Shown: positions 1 to 11,557 of the stretch, in pieces | Position numbering within the stretch: position 1 is the stretch's first letter | Layout of the letters: the number at the start of each line of letters is the position of its first letter | DNA from: Engraulis encrasicolus | Lineage: Eukaryota > Chordata > Actinopteri > Clupeiformes > Engraulidae | NCBI RefSeq assembly: GCF_034702125.1 | Contig: NC_085873.1 | Span: forward strand, 54,468,938 to 54,532,937 | DNA length: 64,000 nt | Reading direction: 5' to 3' | Translations under genes and position numbers: made by a program | Notes under the pieces: generated by a model | Database searches by the model: none | The model's input: the letters and a program-made list of their open reading frames with translations, nothing else | Told to the model about the DNA's origin: nothing

Positions 1-126
1 GCGTGCGTGTGCGTGTGCGTGTGTGTGTGTGTGTGTGTATGCGTGCGTGTGTGTGAGTGTGTGAGTGTGTGTGTGTGCGTGTGTGTGTGCGCATGTGTGT
101 GTGTGCGCATGTGTGTGTGTGCCCAT
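1..126. repeat. (GT)n microsatellite with GC/CA interruptions
   Basis: The stretch is almost purely alternating TG with scattered CG and CA steps, and it runs off the left edge of the window. A matching (GT)n tract precedes the second copy of the module that follows (see 5,313-5,680), so this tract belongs to the duplicated unit. Confidence 0.95.
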
Positions 127-165
127 GCTGTAACCTTTATTGCAGTCTTGTGAAAACATTCCACT

Positions 166-245
166 AAAAATAAGTATGACTTAATACTTAAGCAAACGCA
201 ACATTAAAATAAGTATGACTTAATACTTAAGCAAACGCAACATTA
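166..245. repeat. 40-bp tandem duplication
   Basis: Two adjacent, essentially identical 40-bp units beginning AAAATAAGTATGACTTAATA. The second module copy carries a single unit near 5,720, so the duplication arose after the module was copied, or was lost in the other copy. Confidence 0.9.
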
Positions 246-414
246 TCCTTGCCAGTCATCTCATTCACCTCCAAAAAATGTCTTTAATGTCTGTCTGTGC
301 ACATACACGGTGAGGTAGGACTACTATGAACAAACAACCAAAGACAGTTGCCATATTTGGCCAGGCCGTGCAACGCCAAACGAATACTTCTCCAATGAGC
401 ACAACAAATCTGGA

Positions 415-629
415 ATGTTTCTCGGAAAGCGTAGTCGCTAACCTGTTGGCAACTTGAGTAGTTGCGAATGGGAAATCGCATTGGAAACAGCAAATTAACT
501 AATGTAGTTGGCAACTGTGGTTTCGAGAAATGCACATGTTGGCAACTTGAGTAGTTGCGAATGGGCAATCGCATTGCAAACAGCAAATGAACTAATGTAG
601 TTGGCAACTGTGATTTCGAGAAACGCCCC
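415..629. mobile_element. Palindromic MITE (TTTCTCG...CGAGAAA ends) with internal duplication
   Basis: The ends are inverted (TTTCTCGGAAAGCG on the left, TTTCGAGAAACGCC on the right), and the interior holds two roughly 90-bp tandem units (TTGGCAACTTGAGTAGTTGC). Shorter relatives with the same ends and the same GTAGTTGC/GGCAAC interior lie at 42,888 and 50,237, and a sister copy at 5,931. The superfamily is not assigned because no clear target duplication is seen. Confidence 0.7.
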
Positions 630-832
630 CCGGATCTACTGTTGAGTTTAGCTCACTTGCTGTTTCTGTAGCCTGGTAATCTAAGCAAACCTGCCTAGCA
701 GCAGAGAATGATTTGCCAGGCGAATTGATCGAGGGCAACTTGTCTACCAACTGTACTGAACACAATAGATACATTCTTCAATGTTGCATTGGGTCAAAAT
801 TCTGTATTTTATTCACATCTGTCCAATCATGG

Positions 833-1190
833 GCCCCCTGGCAGGTGGGGGCCCCTAGGCTGCAGCCATATGTAGCCTATGGGGGCCCCTAGGCTGCAGC
901 CATATGTAGCCTATGGGGGCCCCTAGGCTGCAGCCATATCTAGCCTGTTGTGGCCCTAGGCTGCAGCCATATCTAGCCTGTGGTGGGGGCCCTAGGCTGC
1001 AGCCTTATCTAGCCTGTGGTGTGGGCCCTCGGCTGCAACCATATCTAGTCTGTTGTGGGGGCCCTAGGCTGCAACTATATCTAGCCTGTGGTGGGGGCCC
1101 CTAGGCTGCAGCCATATCTAGCCTGTGGGCCCCCGTGGCAGGTGGGGGCCCCTAGGCTGCAGCCACATCTAGCCTGTGGGGCCCTAGGCT
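833..1190. repeat. GGGCCC-rich minisatellite (hAT MITE family 1 interior)
   Basis: About nine units of roughly 35 bp with the core CCCTAGGCTGCAGCCATATC. The same unit fills the interior of a hAT-type MITE that is intact at 44,151-44,672, so this array is probably the expanded core of a damaged copy of that element. The ORF through it is repeat-driven. Confidence 0.9.
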
Positions 1191-1198
1191 TTTTTTTT

Positions 1199-1258
1199 AA
1201 AGAGTAAATAACGAGTACACACACACACAAACACACACACACAAACTAAACTAAACTA
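1199..1258. repeat. (CA)n plus (AAACT)n microsatellite
   Basis: Short CA runs followed by four AAACT-type units, directly after an interrupted poly-T. Confidence 0.8.
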
Positions 1259-1259
1259 A

Positions 1260-2245
1260 ACATCTTCCTCTCATGTCATCCCCTCTTCATCCCTTTCTCT
1301 TCTGTTTATACAGTATAATGCCTCTCGGCTTTCTTCTCCTCTTCAGTCTTCTCTTTTTTGTTTGAGGCTGCTCTCCTCTCTCTCTGAGGTGAGTCAGGTC
1401 TGCGCTGCTAATTATGAGGGGCCAAAAGTGTGCGGGCCCTATTTCTCCCCCATGAGGGGGGCCCTTTAAGCCAAAAGTGCGGGGGCCCTATTTCTCCCCC
1501 ATGAGGGGGGCCCTTTAAGCCAAAAGTGCGGGGGCCCTATTTCTCCCCCATGAGGGGGCCCTTTAAGCCAAAAGTGCGGGGGCCCTATTTCTCCCCCAGT
1601 CCAGCCCCGTCTATACACTATATAGTGTAAGTTTATAGTTATAAGTTTTCACCCTTATTATGATCTTCCTCTCCTGCCATCCCCTCTCCCTTCTTCTTCC
1701 ATTTACGGTATAAGTTTTTTCCTCCTCTTCATTCCTCTCTCTTGTTTGAGGCTGCTCTCCTCTCCTCTCCATGAGGTGCTCTCTCCCCCTCTCTCTGAGG
1801 TGCTCTCTCCCCCTCTCTCTCTTGTTTGAGGCTGCTCTCCTCTCCTCTCCATGAGGTGCTCTCTCCCCCTCTCTCTGAGGTGCTCTCTCCCCCTCTCTCT
1901 GAGGTGCTCCCCTCCTCTCTCTCTCTTGTTTGATGCTGCTCTCCTCTCCTCTCTCTCTCTTGTTTGAGGCTGCTCTCCCCCCCCTCCCCTCTCTCTCTTG
2001 TTTGAGACTGTTCTGCTCTCCTCTCTCTCTTGTTTGAGGCTGCTCTCCTCTCCTCTCTCTCTTGTTTGAGGCTGCTCTCCTCTCCTCTCTCCTCTCCACC
2101 CCCCCCCCTCTCTCTTGTTTGAGGCTGCTCTCCTCTCCTCTCTCCTCTCCACCCCCCCCCCTCTCTGAGGTGCTCTCTCCCCCCCCCTCTCTCTCTTGTT
2201 TGAGACTGCTCTGCTCTCCTCTCTCTCTCTCTGAGGTGCTTTCCA
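1260..2245. repeat. Complex CT-rich tandem repeat
   Basis: The tract is polypyrimidine-rich on this strand. Higher-order units combine TTGTTTGAGGCTGCTCTCC with GAGGTGCTCTCTCCCC and repeat irregularly more than a dozen times. A larger unit (CATCTTCCTCTC... to TTGTTTGAGG) occurs at 1,260 and again at 1,665. The two are separated by a MITE fragment (1,396-1,609). Long open frames on both strands come from the lack of stop codons in CT/GA repeats. Confidence 0.85.
1396..1609 (-). mobile_element. hAT MITE family 2, truncated, four internal units
   Basis: The right edge reads CCCAGTCCAGCCCCG, the complement of the CAGGGCTGGACTGGG terminus seen at 14,964. About four units of roughly 49 bp follow (GGGCCCTATTTCTCCCCCAT core). 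The far terminus is absent; the fragment stops in the GCGCTGCTAATTATGAGG part of the element. Confidence 0.75.
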
Positions 2246-2246
2246 G

Positions 2247-2349
<103 letters not shown>

Positions 2350-2432
2350 CCGCTTTGAGGGTCCAGCTGGTAGAAGCATTCTCTTCATTACAAAACCTTT
2401 AGATGCACAGAGAGCTGTCGTCTCTATTGCTC

Positions 2433-2524
2433 CCTCTCTCTCTCTCCCTCTCTCTCTTTCTCTCTCTCTCGTTCTCTACAATTCAATTCTCACTTAGTGT
2501 ATGATTTCTCTATGATTCTCTCTC

Positions 2525-2619
<95 letters not shown>

Positions 2620-2698
2620 AATTCAATTCTCACTGAGTATATGATTTCTCTGTGATTCTTTCTCTCTCTGTCTCTTTGTCTCTCTGTCTCTCTGTCTC

Positions 2699-2730
<32 letters not shown>
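2433..2730. repeat. (CT)n microsatellite with duplicated flank
   Basis: A long CT run in which a flank motif (CTACAATTCAATTCTCACT...GATTTCTCTRTGATTCT) occurs on both sides of the longest pure stretch (2,526-2,618). This shows that the array itself was tandemly duplicated. Confidence 0.95.
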
Positions 2731-2889
2731 CCCTATATTATGTCTGGAGGTTTGTGGAGACTTCTGCCCGGCTGCCATTAGTGAGGAGCTGTGGGAGTTT
2801 CCTGGCGTGGGGCTTTGGGGCTTTGGGGGTGACAGCAGACATTGCTGAGCCTGGCATGCAGATCTGGCATCGCAGACAGGGTTACGCTT

Positions 2890-2890
<1 letters not shown>

Positions 2891-2930
<40 letters not shown>

Positions 2931-2938
2931 ACGTGTGT

Positions 2939-2980
<42 letters not shown>

Positions 2981-3050
2981 TGGAGTGTGTGTTTGTGTCT
3001 GTGTGTGTGTGTGTTTGTGTGTGTGTGTGCGTGTGGTGGAGTGTGTGTTT

Positions 3051-3092
<42 letters not shown>

Positions 3093-3100
3093 GTTTGTGC

Positions 3101-3172
<72 letters not shown>

Positions 3173-3190
3173 CCGTGTGTTTGTGCGTGC

Positions 3191-3233
<43 letters not shown>

Positions 3234-3249
3234 TGCGTGTGTGTGTGTT

Positions 3250-3301
<52 letters not shown>

Positions 3302-3319
3302 TATGTCTCTGTGTGTGTG

Positions 3320-3376
<57 letters not shown>

Positions 3377-3439
3377 CGCGCGCGTCCGTGTGTTTGTGCG
3401 TGTGTTTGTGTGTGTGTGTGTGTGTGTGTTTGTGCGTGC

Positions 3440-3480
<41 letters not shown>
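2891..3480. repeat. (GT)n compound microsatellite, ~590 bp
   Basis: GT repeat with interspersed GC, TTTGTG and GTCTGTG variants. Related sequence (GGCATGCAKATCTGGCA) sits just outside both ends, at 2,854 and 3,480. The 200-310-residue frames through it on both strands are Cys-Val or Thr-His dipeptide runs and are not genes. Confidence 0.97.
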
Positions 3481-3481
<1 letters not shown>

Positions 3482-3813
3482 CATGCATATCTGGCAGGCT
3501 GGGTTCCGCATGATGAGAAGTGAGTTTCCCCATCTGCCGGGTACACAGGGATCGTGCCAATGTAAAGTACTAAGTAGTGTTTAGTGTGTCTGGATCATCT
3601 GAAGAACTAAAGGGCGACGTGTACACACAGTGGCCCCCAAATCCAGCCACTCTCTCACTCTCCGGCCGCTGCCACATTCTCTCTCCTGCTTGACCTCAAT
3701 TCGAGTCACTTCTCATAAGCATTTAGGTAAACTGATCGATGTGGAAGTCTGTGCAGTATCATCTTGTCTCTGTTCTTTAGGCTTATCTGTATAATTAAAA
3801 CCACTAGTACACT
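3481..3813. other. Unannotated single-copy-looking stretch
   Basis: No ORF, known repeat end or splice-like exon could be recognised here. Confidence 0.5.
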
Positions 3814-4219
3814 GAAACAAATTATTTGTTGGCGGAACATAAAAAAATTATGGAAAGTGTTTCCATCCAATTTGATTATGCTACCATAGCAAGAAATGTT
3901 TTTGTTGAGTCACATTAAGGTCAATATGTTGGATCAACATAACATGTAAGTGTAACTGTGACCTAAGTACAAGGGGTACAGCCAACATAACTTTTAAAGG
4001 TTATTTCAACCTCAATAGAAAGGGTTAATCCATCATAGCTTTTACATGTTGCTCCAACATATTTGGTTTAGGTCTGGATGAACCAACTTCATGGGGTAGT
4101 TACAGCAGTATTTACATTGATAGACTCAACAAAGCAACATCTTGCTATGGTAGCATAATCAAATTGGATGGAAATACTTTCCATAATATATTTATGTTCC
4201 CACAACAAAATATTGTTTG
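3814..4219. mobile_element. Palindromic MITE with ~85-bp terminal inverted repeats
   Basis: The left arm (ATCCAATTTGATTATGCTAC near 3,867) is repeated inverted on the right (GTAGCATAATCAAATTGGAT near 4,150). The arms continue outward to GAAACAAATTATTTGTTG / CACAACAAAATATTGTTT and inward to GTTGAGTC / GACTCAAC. About 200 bp lie between the arms. No target-site duplication is obvious, so the superfamily is left open. Confidence 0.75.
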
Positions 4220-4261
4220 GATTGTTCAACACATCTAATTAACTGTATTAAGACAATATTG

Positions 4262-4377
4262 CCTTACTTGTTTAATAGTTAAATAGGGTTTTGCCGTTCC
4301 CCTGTACTTTCATTCGTTCTCCAGGTATGGCAGTGCAAATTTTACCTCCAAGCTAGCACTTAACATTGAGTCCTATG
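4262..4377. mobile_element. Left half of a foldback MITE, cut off by the assembly gap
   Basis: The text matches the left arm of the complete foldback element at 43,227-43,554, for example GCAAATTTTACCTCCAAGCT and ATTGAGTCCTATG. It ends exactly at the first N. In the complete element, this is where the arm meets the loop. Confidence 0.85.
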
Positions 4378-4477
4378 NNNNNNNNNNNNNNNNNNNNNNN
4401 NNNNNNNNNNNNNNNNNNNNNNNNNNNNNNNNNNNNNNNNNNNNNNNNNNNNNNNNNNNNNNNNNNNNNNNNNNNNN
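4378..4477. other. Assembly gap (100 N)
   Basis: Exactly 100 N, the usual placeholder for a gap of unknown size. No right arm of the foldback MITE follows the gap. Confidence 1.
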
Positions 4478-5312
4478 AATACAAAACCACAAATTACAGT
4501 AGGCTGCGACATAGGGGATAGTTTCAAATCTCCCGATAGTAATTAAAGTAACAAGGAAACATTGCTGAATAGTCGCTACTAAGCTTAACAGTTTGAATTT
4601 GTTATAATTAGCCATCTAAGCTTGTTCTCTGGCTCATAAAATGTAGGCGTTAGTGACGATGCCAAAACAAAATACAAGAACAAAAAGAGCAATACAAATG
4701 TGATTTTAGGAAAGTCATGAAAAATGCAAACAGTCCCAGTGCTTACCGTGGTTTATTTTTTAACGTACCGCCTTGACGAAATGTCCGTGCACACTACTTT
4801 CTTCCATGTGCTCTTTGGCTCAGTCTTGAGTTCTTCTGCAACCACGTAGTTTCCGGCTACCTAATATTCTACCTGCTGCCACATTCTCTGCTAGCACACT
4901 ACTGCCACCATCAGTTCTGGCGTTGTAGAAGTGATTGGTCATCTTATCCCAAAGGAATTATGTCGTGCCAACATTAATGAATTAGGACATGTTAGGTTAT
5001 TGGGTATCATGCTAAAATTACATAACATCATTATGTCCAATCTCAAAACACAATTATATATGGTAGGAGCAGCATATTTCACTTTGATCAATTTGGCAGG
5101 TACAACATCTGGCTTTTTTCAGTGTATAAGTATTACTAGTATTAAGGCCATAGGTACATTTCTGTGACTGGAGCTAACTTTATGTAAAAATTTCTATGTA
5201 ATATATCAGAAATAAGTGAATGAAATCAAAATAATCAGATGTTTTTAAGTCTTCCTCCAAACGTTCCTGAAACCCAGAGGTTACTATTATAGTGAACGTA
5301 ATGCTTGATGGC
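4478..5312. other. Unannotated non-coding stretch
   Basis: AT-rich sequence with one small + strand frame of 78 codons (4,931-5,167) that shows no recognisable motif, codon bias or partner exon. Nothing else identifiable. Confidence 0.5.
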
Positions 5313-5508
5313 AGTGTGTGTGTGTGTCTGGTGTGTGTATGTGTGTGTGTGCTTGTGTGTGTGCGTGTGCGTGCGTGCGTGTGTGTGTGTGTGTGTGTGT
5401 GTGCATGTGAGTGTGCACGTGAGTGTGTGTGTGCGTGCGTGTCCACGTGCATGCATGTGTGTGTGTGTGTGTGTGCGTACATGTGGCCACGTGCATGCGT
5501 GCGTGTCC

Positions 5509-5573
<65 letters not shown>

Positions 5574-5620
5574 CGCGCGTGCGTGCGTGCGTGTGTGTGT
5601 GTGTGCGTGTGTGTGTGTGA

Positions 5621-5655
<35 letters not shown>

Positions 5656-5680
5656 CGCATGTGAGTGCGCGCGTGCCCAT
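5313..5680. repeat. (GT)n compound microsatellite
   Basis: GT/GC/GA alternating-type repeat that immediately precedes the second copy of the duplicated module. All open frames here are dipeptide runs. Confidence 0.97.
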
Positions 5681-6466
5681 GCTGTAACCTTTATTGCAGT
5701 CTTGTGAAAACATTCTACTAAAAATAAGCATGACTTAATACTTAAACAAACGCAACATTATCCTTGCCAGTCATCTCAGTCACCTCCAAAAAATGTCTTT
5801 AATGTCTGTCTGTGCACATACACGGTGAGGTAGGACTACTATGAACAAACAACCAAAGACAGTTGCCATATTTGGCCAGGCCGTGCAACGCCAAACGAAT
5901 ACTTCTCCAATGAGAACAACAAATCTGGAATGTTTCTCGGAAAGCGTAGTTGCTAACCTGTTGGCAACTTGAGTAGTTGCGAATGGGAAATCGCATTTGC
6001 AAACAGCAAATGAACTAATGTAGTAGGCAACTGTGGTTTCGAGAAATGCACCTGTTGGCAACTTGAGTTGTTGCGAATGGGAAATCGCATTGCAAACAGC
6101 AAATGAACTAATGTAGTTGGCAACTGTGGTTTCGAGGAATGCACCTGTTGGAAACACTTCGCCACCCCTTTGCCACCCCAAGTATAAATGTCTGGAACCG
6201 CCCCTGCCTGGTAATCTAAGCAAACCTGCCTAGCAGCAGAGAATAATTTGCCAGGCGAATTGATCGAGCCCCTAGGCTACAGGTTGTTGTGGGTCCTGAA
6301 AGGCAATTTTTCCAGGAAAATTACCTAGACAATGTCATAATTAAGCGCTAGGAATTGAGGGCAACTTGTCTACCAACTGTACTGAACACAATAGATACAT
6401 TTTTCAATGTTGCATTTGGTCAAAATTCTGTATTTTATTCACATCTGTCCAATCATGGGCCCCCTG
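5681..6466 (+). repeat. Duplicated module, copy 2
   Basis: Close copy of 127-832 in the same orientation, about 5.55 kb downstream. It keeps sequence absent from copy 1 (around 6,154-6,205 and 6,270-6,358), including TCTGGAACCGCCCCTG near 6,192, which looks like a hAT terminus. The last part (AGGAATTGAGGGCAACTTGTC...) is also found in the family 1 MITEs at 41,447 and 44,260. The module therefore ends inside such an element. Confidence 0.85.
5931..6147. mobile_element. Palindromic MITE (TTTCTCG ends), sister of 415-629
   Basis: Same inverted ends and the same internal tandem unit as the copy at 415-629, carried along in the module duplication. Confidence 0.7.
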
Positions 6467-7735
6467 GCAGGTGGGGGCCCCAAGGCTGCAGCCATATCTA
6501 GCCTGTGGGGGCCCTAGGCTGCAGCCATATCTAGCCTGTGGTGGGGGCCCTAGGCTGCAGCCATATGTAGCCTATGGTGGGGGCCCTAGGCTGCAGCCAT
6601 ATCTAGCCTGTGGTGGGGGCCCTAGGCTGCAGCCATATCTAGCCTGTGGTGGGGGCCCTAGGCTGCAGCCATATGTAGCTTATGGTGGGGGCCCTAGGCT
6701 GCAGCCATATCTAGCCTGTGGGGGCCCTAGGCTGCAGCCATATCTAGCCTGTGGGGGCCCTGGCAGGTGGGGGCCCTAGGCTGCAGCCATATCTAGCCTG
6801 TGGGGCCCCTGGCAGGTGGGGGCCCTAGGCTGCAGCCATATCTAGCCTGTGGGGGCCCTGGCAGGTGGGGGCCCCTAGGCTGCAGCCATATCTAGCCTGT
6901 GGTGGGGGCCCTAGGCTGCAGCCATATCTAGCCTGTGGTGGGGGCCCTAGGCTGCAGCCATATCTAGCCTGTGGTGGGGGCCCTAGGCTGCAGCCATATC
7001 TATCCTGTGGGGGCCCTAGGCTGCAGCCATATCTAGCCTGTGGGGGCCCTAGGCTGCAGCCATATCTAGCCTGTGGTGGGGCCCCTAGGCTGCAGCCATA
7101 TCTAGCCTGTGGTGGCCCTAGGCTGCAGCCATATCTAGCAGGTGGGGGCCCTTGGCTGCAGCCATATCTAGCCTGTGGGGACCTCTGGCAGGTGGGGGCC
7201 CTAGGCTGCAGCCATATGTAGCCTGTGGTGGGGCCCCTAGGCTGCAGCCATATCTAGCAGGTGGGGGCCCTAGGCTGCAGCCATATCTAGCCTGTGGTGG
7301 GGGCCCCTGGCAGGTGGGGGCCCTAGGCTGCAGCCATATCTAGCCAGTGGGGGCCCTGGCAGGTGGGGGCCCCTAGGCTGCAGCCATATCTAGCCTGTGG
7401 TGGGGGCCCTGGCAGGTGGGGGCCCCTAGGCTGCAGCCATATCTAGCCTGTGGTGGGGGCCCTGGCAGGTGGGGGCCCCTAGGCTGCAGCCATATCTAGC
7501 CTGTGGGGGCCCCTGGCAGGTGGGGGCCCTAGGCTGCAGCCATATCTAGCCTGTGGGGGCCCCTGGCAGGTGGGGGCCCCTAGGCTGCAGCCATATCTAG
7601 CATATCTATCCATGTCTATGGGGCCCTCTTGGCAGGTGGGGGCCCTAGGCTGCAGCCATATCTAGCCAGTGGGGGCCCTGGCAGGTGGGGGCCCTAGGCT
7701 GCAGCCATATCTAGCCTATGCGTTAATCCGGCCCT
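6467..7735. repeat. GGGCCC-rich minisatellite, ~30 units (hAT MITE family 1 interior)
   Basis: Roughly thirty units with the invariant core CTGCAGCCATATCTAGCCTG. Units of about 33-37 bp alternate with longer ones that carry an extra GGGGCCCTGGCAGGTG spacer. The array ends at GCGTTAATCCGGCCCTGG, the right terminus of the family 1 element, so it is an amplified element core rather than an independent satellite. ORFs across it are repeat-driven (RLQPYLACGGP). Confidence 0.92.
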
Positions 7736-8154
7736 GGTAGCAGGCAACAGGAAAGGTGGTGATGGCAAGAATCTGACTGTTAAATCCAATTTCCTTGAAT
7801 TGATATTGGCCTACAAACACTAAAGCTGCTCGCAAACCTCACATTCACTATCAAACTGATAAGACCAATCCTCTAATATTATTAATGTAAATGTAATAAA
7901 ATTATAATCAGCCCAAAAGTAAGTTGCAGCTCTTCTCATCAGTATCAGACATATTTCATCATTTCATCATTTCGAGTCCCATGAGAGTGAAGATGGGAGT
8001 TTCAGTATTCTGATACAGGCAGCCAGAGCTCACGCAATACACAGGAAACACACACACCAGGACCAGAGGCACAGTGGTGACTATCTACAATCGCCACACT
8101 CAAGGACCGAAAGATAAAAACTAATCTAAAGAGGGCTGCTTTCATCAGTGTCTC
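7736..8154. other. Unannotated non-coding stretch
   Basis: No ORF, terminal repeat or exon recognised. Confidence 0.5.
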
Positions 8155-8890
8155 AGTTTGATGATGACTTCTCCCCTTCCTCTCTAACCCTCTTCAGCCA
8201 CAACCCCCCCAGTCTCCAACCCCCCCCCCCCCGAGCTTCCTCTGCAACCCTCACCTTAATGACCCCCCACCCCCTTCTTAAAGGTCCACTGTGTAATATG
8301 TGATGACTTCTCCCTTTCCTCTCTAACCCTCTTCAGCCACACCCCCCCAGTCTCCAACACCCCCCCCCCCCCCCCAGCTTCCTCTGCAACCCTGCCTCTC
8401 CTTAATAACCCCCCCCCCCTTCTTCTTACACTTTAAGTTAAAGGTGCACTGTGTAATATTTGATGACTTCTCCCCTTCCTCTCTAACCCTCTTCAGCCCC
8501 ACCCCCCCCCCCCCCCCCCCCTTCTTAAAGGCGCGCTGTGTAATATGATGACTTCTCCCTCTCTAGCCCTTTTCAGCCACAACCCCTACCCCAAAGGGAG
8601 GACTGGAAAGAATGAAACAATGATTGACGGAATAATGAAAAGAGTCTCCAACCCCCCCCAGATCATCCCCCCCTCTCTCTTCTTAAAGGTGCACTGTGTA
8701 ATATGTGATGACTTCTCCCCTTCCTCTCTAACCCTCTTCAGCCACAACCCCCCCAGTCTCCAACTCCCCCACCCGAGCTTCCTCTGCAACCCTGCCTCTC
8801 CTTAATGACCCCCCCCCCCCTTCTTAAAGGTGCACTATGTAATATGTGATGACTTCTCCCCTTCCTCTCTAACCCTCTTCAGCCATCACC
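8155..8890. repeat. ~140-bp tandem repeat with poly-C tracts
   Basis: About six imperfect units, each starting GATGACTTCTCCCCTTCCTC and containing CTTCAGCCAC, one or two runs of 8-17 C, and AAAGGTGCACTGTGTAATAT. Units vary in length mainly through the C runs. One unit carries a GACTGGAAAGAATGAAACAA segment that recurs at 9,700. Confidence 0.85.
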
Positions 8891-8970
8891 CCCAGAGCTT
8901 TTTGCTGTGGAGTGTTCACACTTTGCCAGTTTGATGCATTCTGGTTAGATTTCTGGCGAGCATGCGTGCT

Positions 8971-9270
8971 GAAAGCCCCCAGGGAAACTCCAACTCCCAT
9001 TGTCATTGTGACAGCACACAAGTGAACATTGCACACTGCACGCAACAGTATTGCATGTATGCCTCACCCAGTGCATGGGGGTAGCCCTCAATGGCGCCCC
9101 ATGGGGAGCAGTGCAGTGGGACGGTGCCATGCTCAGGGTACCTCAGTCATGGAGAATGATGGGGGAGAGCACTGGTTAATAACTCCCCCCACCAACCTGG
9201 CGGGTCGGGAGTTGAACTGGCAACCTCTGGGATGCAAGTCTGACGCCCTAACCGCTCACCCATGACTGCC
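8971..9270 (-). mobile_element. tRNA-derived SINE, full length
   Basis: Read on the minus strand, the element starts GGCAGTCATGGGTGAGCGG. It has pol III A-box-like and B-box-like (GGTTCAACTCCC) sequences in the first 75 bp and ends near GTTTCCCTGGGGGCTTTC. Four relatives lie at 25,713, 32,426, 37,948 and 56,690. The small protein frames seen in all copies are by-products. Confidence 0.85.
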
Positions 9271-9408
9271 ACATCACACATGCTGAATAGCAAAAGCATC
9301 ACTGCTCCTGCTCCATCAAAAACAATCCCATTCTCTCGTTTTCATTTCAGAGGAGCGCTGCTTGGACAGTTGAGGGTTAGCGCATTCCCCTGTACTTGGA
9401 CACTTGAG

Positions 9409-9627
9409 CAGGGTCGCCAGATGAGGCTGATGATTTCCAGACCAAAAAATGCTCAAAACCCGCCTAGAAGCACAAAATCCTGCCCAATTCTATTGATTTC
9501 AATGGCAAAAATTGGGCGTTTTTTTCAGCTTATTTTCTTGTTATTTTAACCCGCACACGGCTTCACGGCCACACGGACATCCTAAGCAGCCCAATAGGGC
9601 GGGAAACAGCCCAATCTGGCAACACTG
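9409..9627. mobile_element. hAT-type MITE, 219 bp, perfect 8-bp TSD
   Basis: Ends CAGGGTCGCCAGATGAGG and AATCTGGCAACACTG are inverted repeats. The element is flanked by CACTTGAG at 9,401-9,408 and 9,628-9,635. The eight-base target duplication is the hAT hallmark. A relative with the same termini is at 52,078-52,273. Confidence 0.9.
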
Positions 9628-9635
9628 CACTTGAG

Positions 9636-10879
9636 GGTTAGCGCAGTATGGCAGCAGGCATCCCTCCCTCCCCTGATGCTGTGGAGGCTAACCAAGTGGG
9701 GACTGGAAAGAAATGAAACAATGATGGACGGTCACGGAATAATGAAAGTGGACATTTTGTATCACGCTCTTGATTTTCCTTTTTCCCTCCCTCTCTGCCG
9801 TCACTCTGCTATGTGGAAACACAAGTGAGAAAGGTCTCGTTGCCAAGTAGGTTGCTTTAAAGCTGAGAGTCCTTGATGTGCATGTGTAATTGGGTTAAAA
9901 GGAAGAAATGGGGTAAATTGTTCCCAAGTCAGTCCTTTGTTTTCCTGTGAGACTGTTGTGACCATATTCGCTAGTGTGAGGTTCAGGGCTAACGCCAGAG
10001 AACTGGGAGAAATCAAATCTGCATAAATGTGGAAAAACTTCAAACCCCCATGCACTAGCATGACCCTATACATATTTCTGCACCAATTAAATTCTTCAAT
10101 TCAAATAAAAAACTTCAACCTGCCTGACAATAATGACTTCAAAAGTATTGCATGAAAATAGAAATGAGGAAAGAAACCAGTACTGTACATCCAGGCATGC
10201 ATTGTTCGGTTCACGTTTCTCATGACACACACACTCAGGTTTTCCAGCGCTCCTCAGTCTAGACTAGGTTCAGTTAAGCTCATAAATATGATTTCAACCC
10301 AGTTTCCACTTGGTACTTTAATTCCAATAAGGATCCTTAAGCTGTATCCCATCTGCGCAACGAAACAGTATTACTAATTGCCTTGTTGAAGGGATATGAA
10401 CAATATCTTATATAATTGTTATACAGCAAGATAGGCCTACATAAATGAAACTGTCCAAACAGGCCTTTCCAAACAGGCCTTTCCAAACAGGACGTGTGTG
10501 GAAATACAGTTGTAGCAGTCAGTTTGTACACCCTTAAGAATTTCTTACATTTTAATTTAATTTGGTCATTAAATATGGTCTAATCTTAACCACAATTGCA
10601 CGAATTGCACAAGCAACATCTGCTTTAACTAATAACACCCAAAGAATTGCATGTTATCACATTTTTATAAGCCATACGATGTAAACAGTCACAGTCACAG
10701 CCAACTTTTGAGTGGTAATAATTAAAACATAAACTGTTTGTTCATTTGTGTGATTCTGATGAAGATCAGAACATATTTCATGACCACAAAAAAGAGAAAA
10801 GGGAATGCTTCACTGGGTCCTGTATCCAGTTAGTAAAAAAGGGTGCTCATCAAAAAGAACTTGGGCGTCCAAACTTCAA
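9636..10879. other. Unannotated non-coding stretch
   Basis: A segment at 9,693-9,755 (GACTGGAAAGAAATGAAACA) repeats one in the poly-C tandem block. CAAACAGGCCTTTCC occurs twice near 10,457. No ORF, exon or element terminus was identified. Confidence 0.5.
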
Positions 10880-11000
10880 TGAAAAGATAAAAAACACTAT
10901 TTGAGGCACTCCTTACTAAAGTTTAAAAAGCCTTTATTAAATGCTGGCTACAGTCCTACGCGTTTAGACCCATTTTCTTCATCAGGGCATGCCAAACAAT
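10880..11000 (+). repeat. Interspersed repeat fragment (ACGCGTTTAGACCC...CTTCATCAGGG)
   Basis: The phrase AAAGCCTTTATTAAATG followed by ACGCGTTTAGACCCATTTTC and CTTCATCAGGGC resembles a common vertebrate dispersed repeat. The family name is from memory of its appearance only, and boundaries are approximate. Confidence 0.4.
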
Positions 11001-11316
11001 TGCAGGTGAAAGGTATATCAGGTAAGGAGGTAGAGCTAGGTCACATGACACAGAATGCCCACCCTCCCCAACCACTCAAGGAAAATACAAACAACCATTT
11101 ATCAAAGTGTCTCCCACAACCAAAACAAATAATTAAAAACTGTATTTCATTATCTCAATCTACCATCTTTTTCATCCCACAGTCCGATTCTTAAGTTCAT
11201 TCAGAGTTAAAAAAAAGAGATATTTACAAAAATGGAGAAATTATATTTCATGACCAGTTTGAATTAAGAAATTATGAAGGGTGCAAACGTATTCCTCCCA
11301 CTGTACAAGAAGGGGA

Positions 11317-11504
<188 letters not shown>

Positions 11505-11557
11505 AACCTCAGTGGGGTGTGGCCCAGGGAGGTTTAGTGGGGTGGGGCCCGGGGGGT

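Larger units (their letters stand above)
127..832 (+). repeat. Duplicated module, copy 1
   Basis: This non-coding stretch recurs almost word for word from 5,681, starting at CCCATGCTGTAACC directly after (GT)n and ending where the GGGCCC-rich minisatellite begins. Copy 1 has a 40-bp tandem duplication (166-245) that copy 2 lacks. Copy 2 has about 90 bp (around 6,270-6,358) that are missing here. The short open frames in it are shared by both copies but have no recognisable product. Confidence 0.85.

Noticed and set aside
2652..3584. Long ORFs on both strands through (GT)n (310 and 260 codons)
   Set aside because: They translate to Cys-Val or Thr-His dipeptide runs caused by the microsatellite, with no unique protein sequence.
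4931..5167. 78-codon ORF of ordinary composition
   Set aside because: No recognisable motif, no splice partner or repeat-family counterpart; ORFs of this length are expected by chance in AT-rich DNA.
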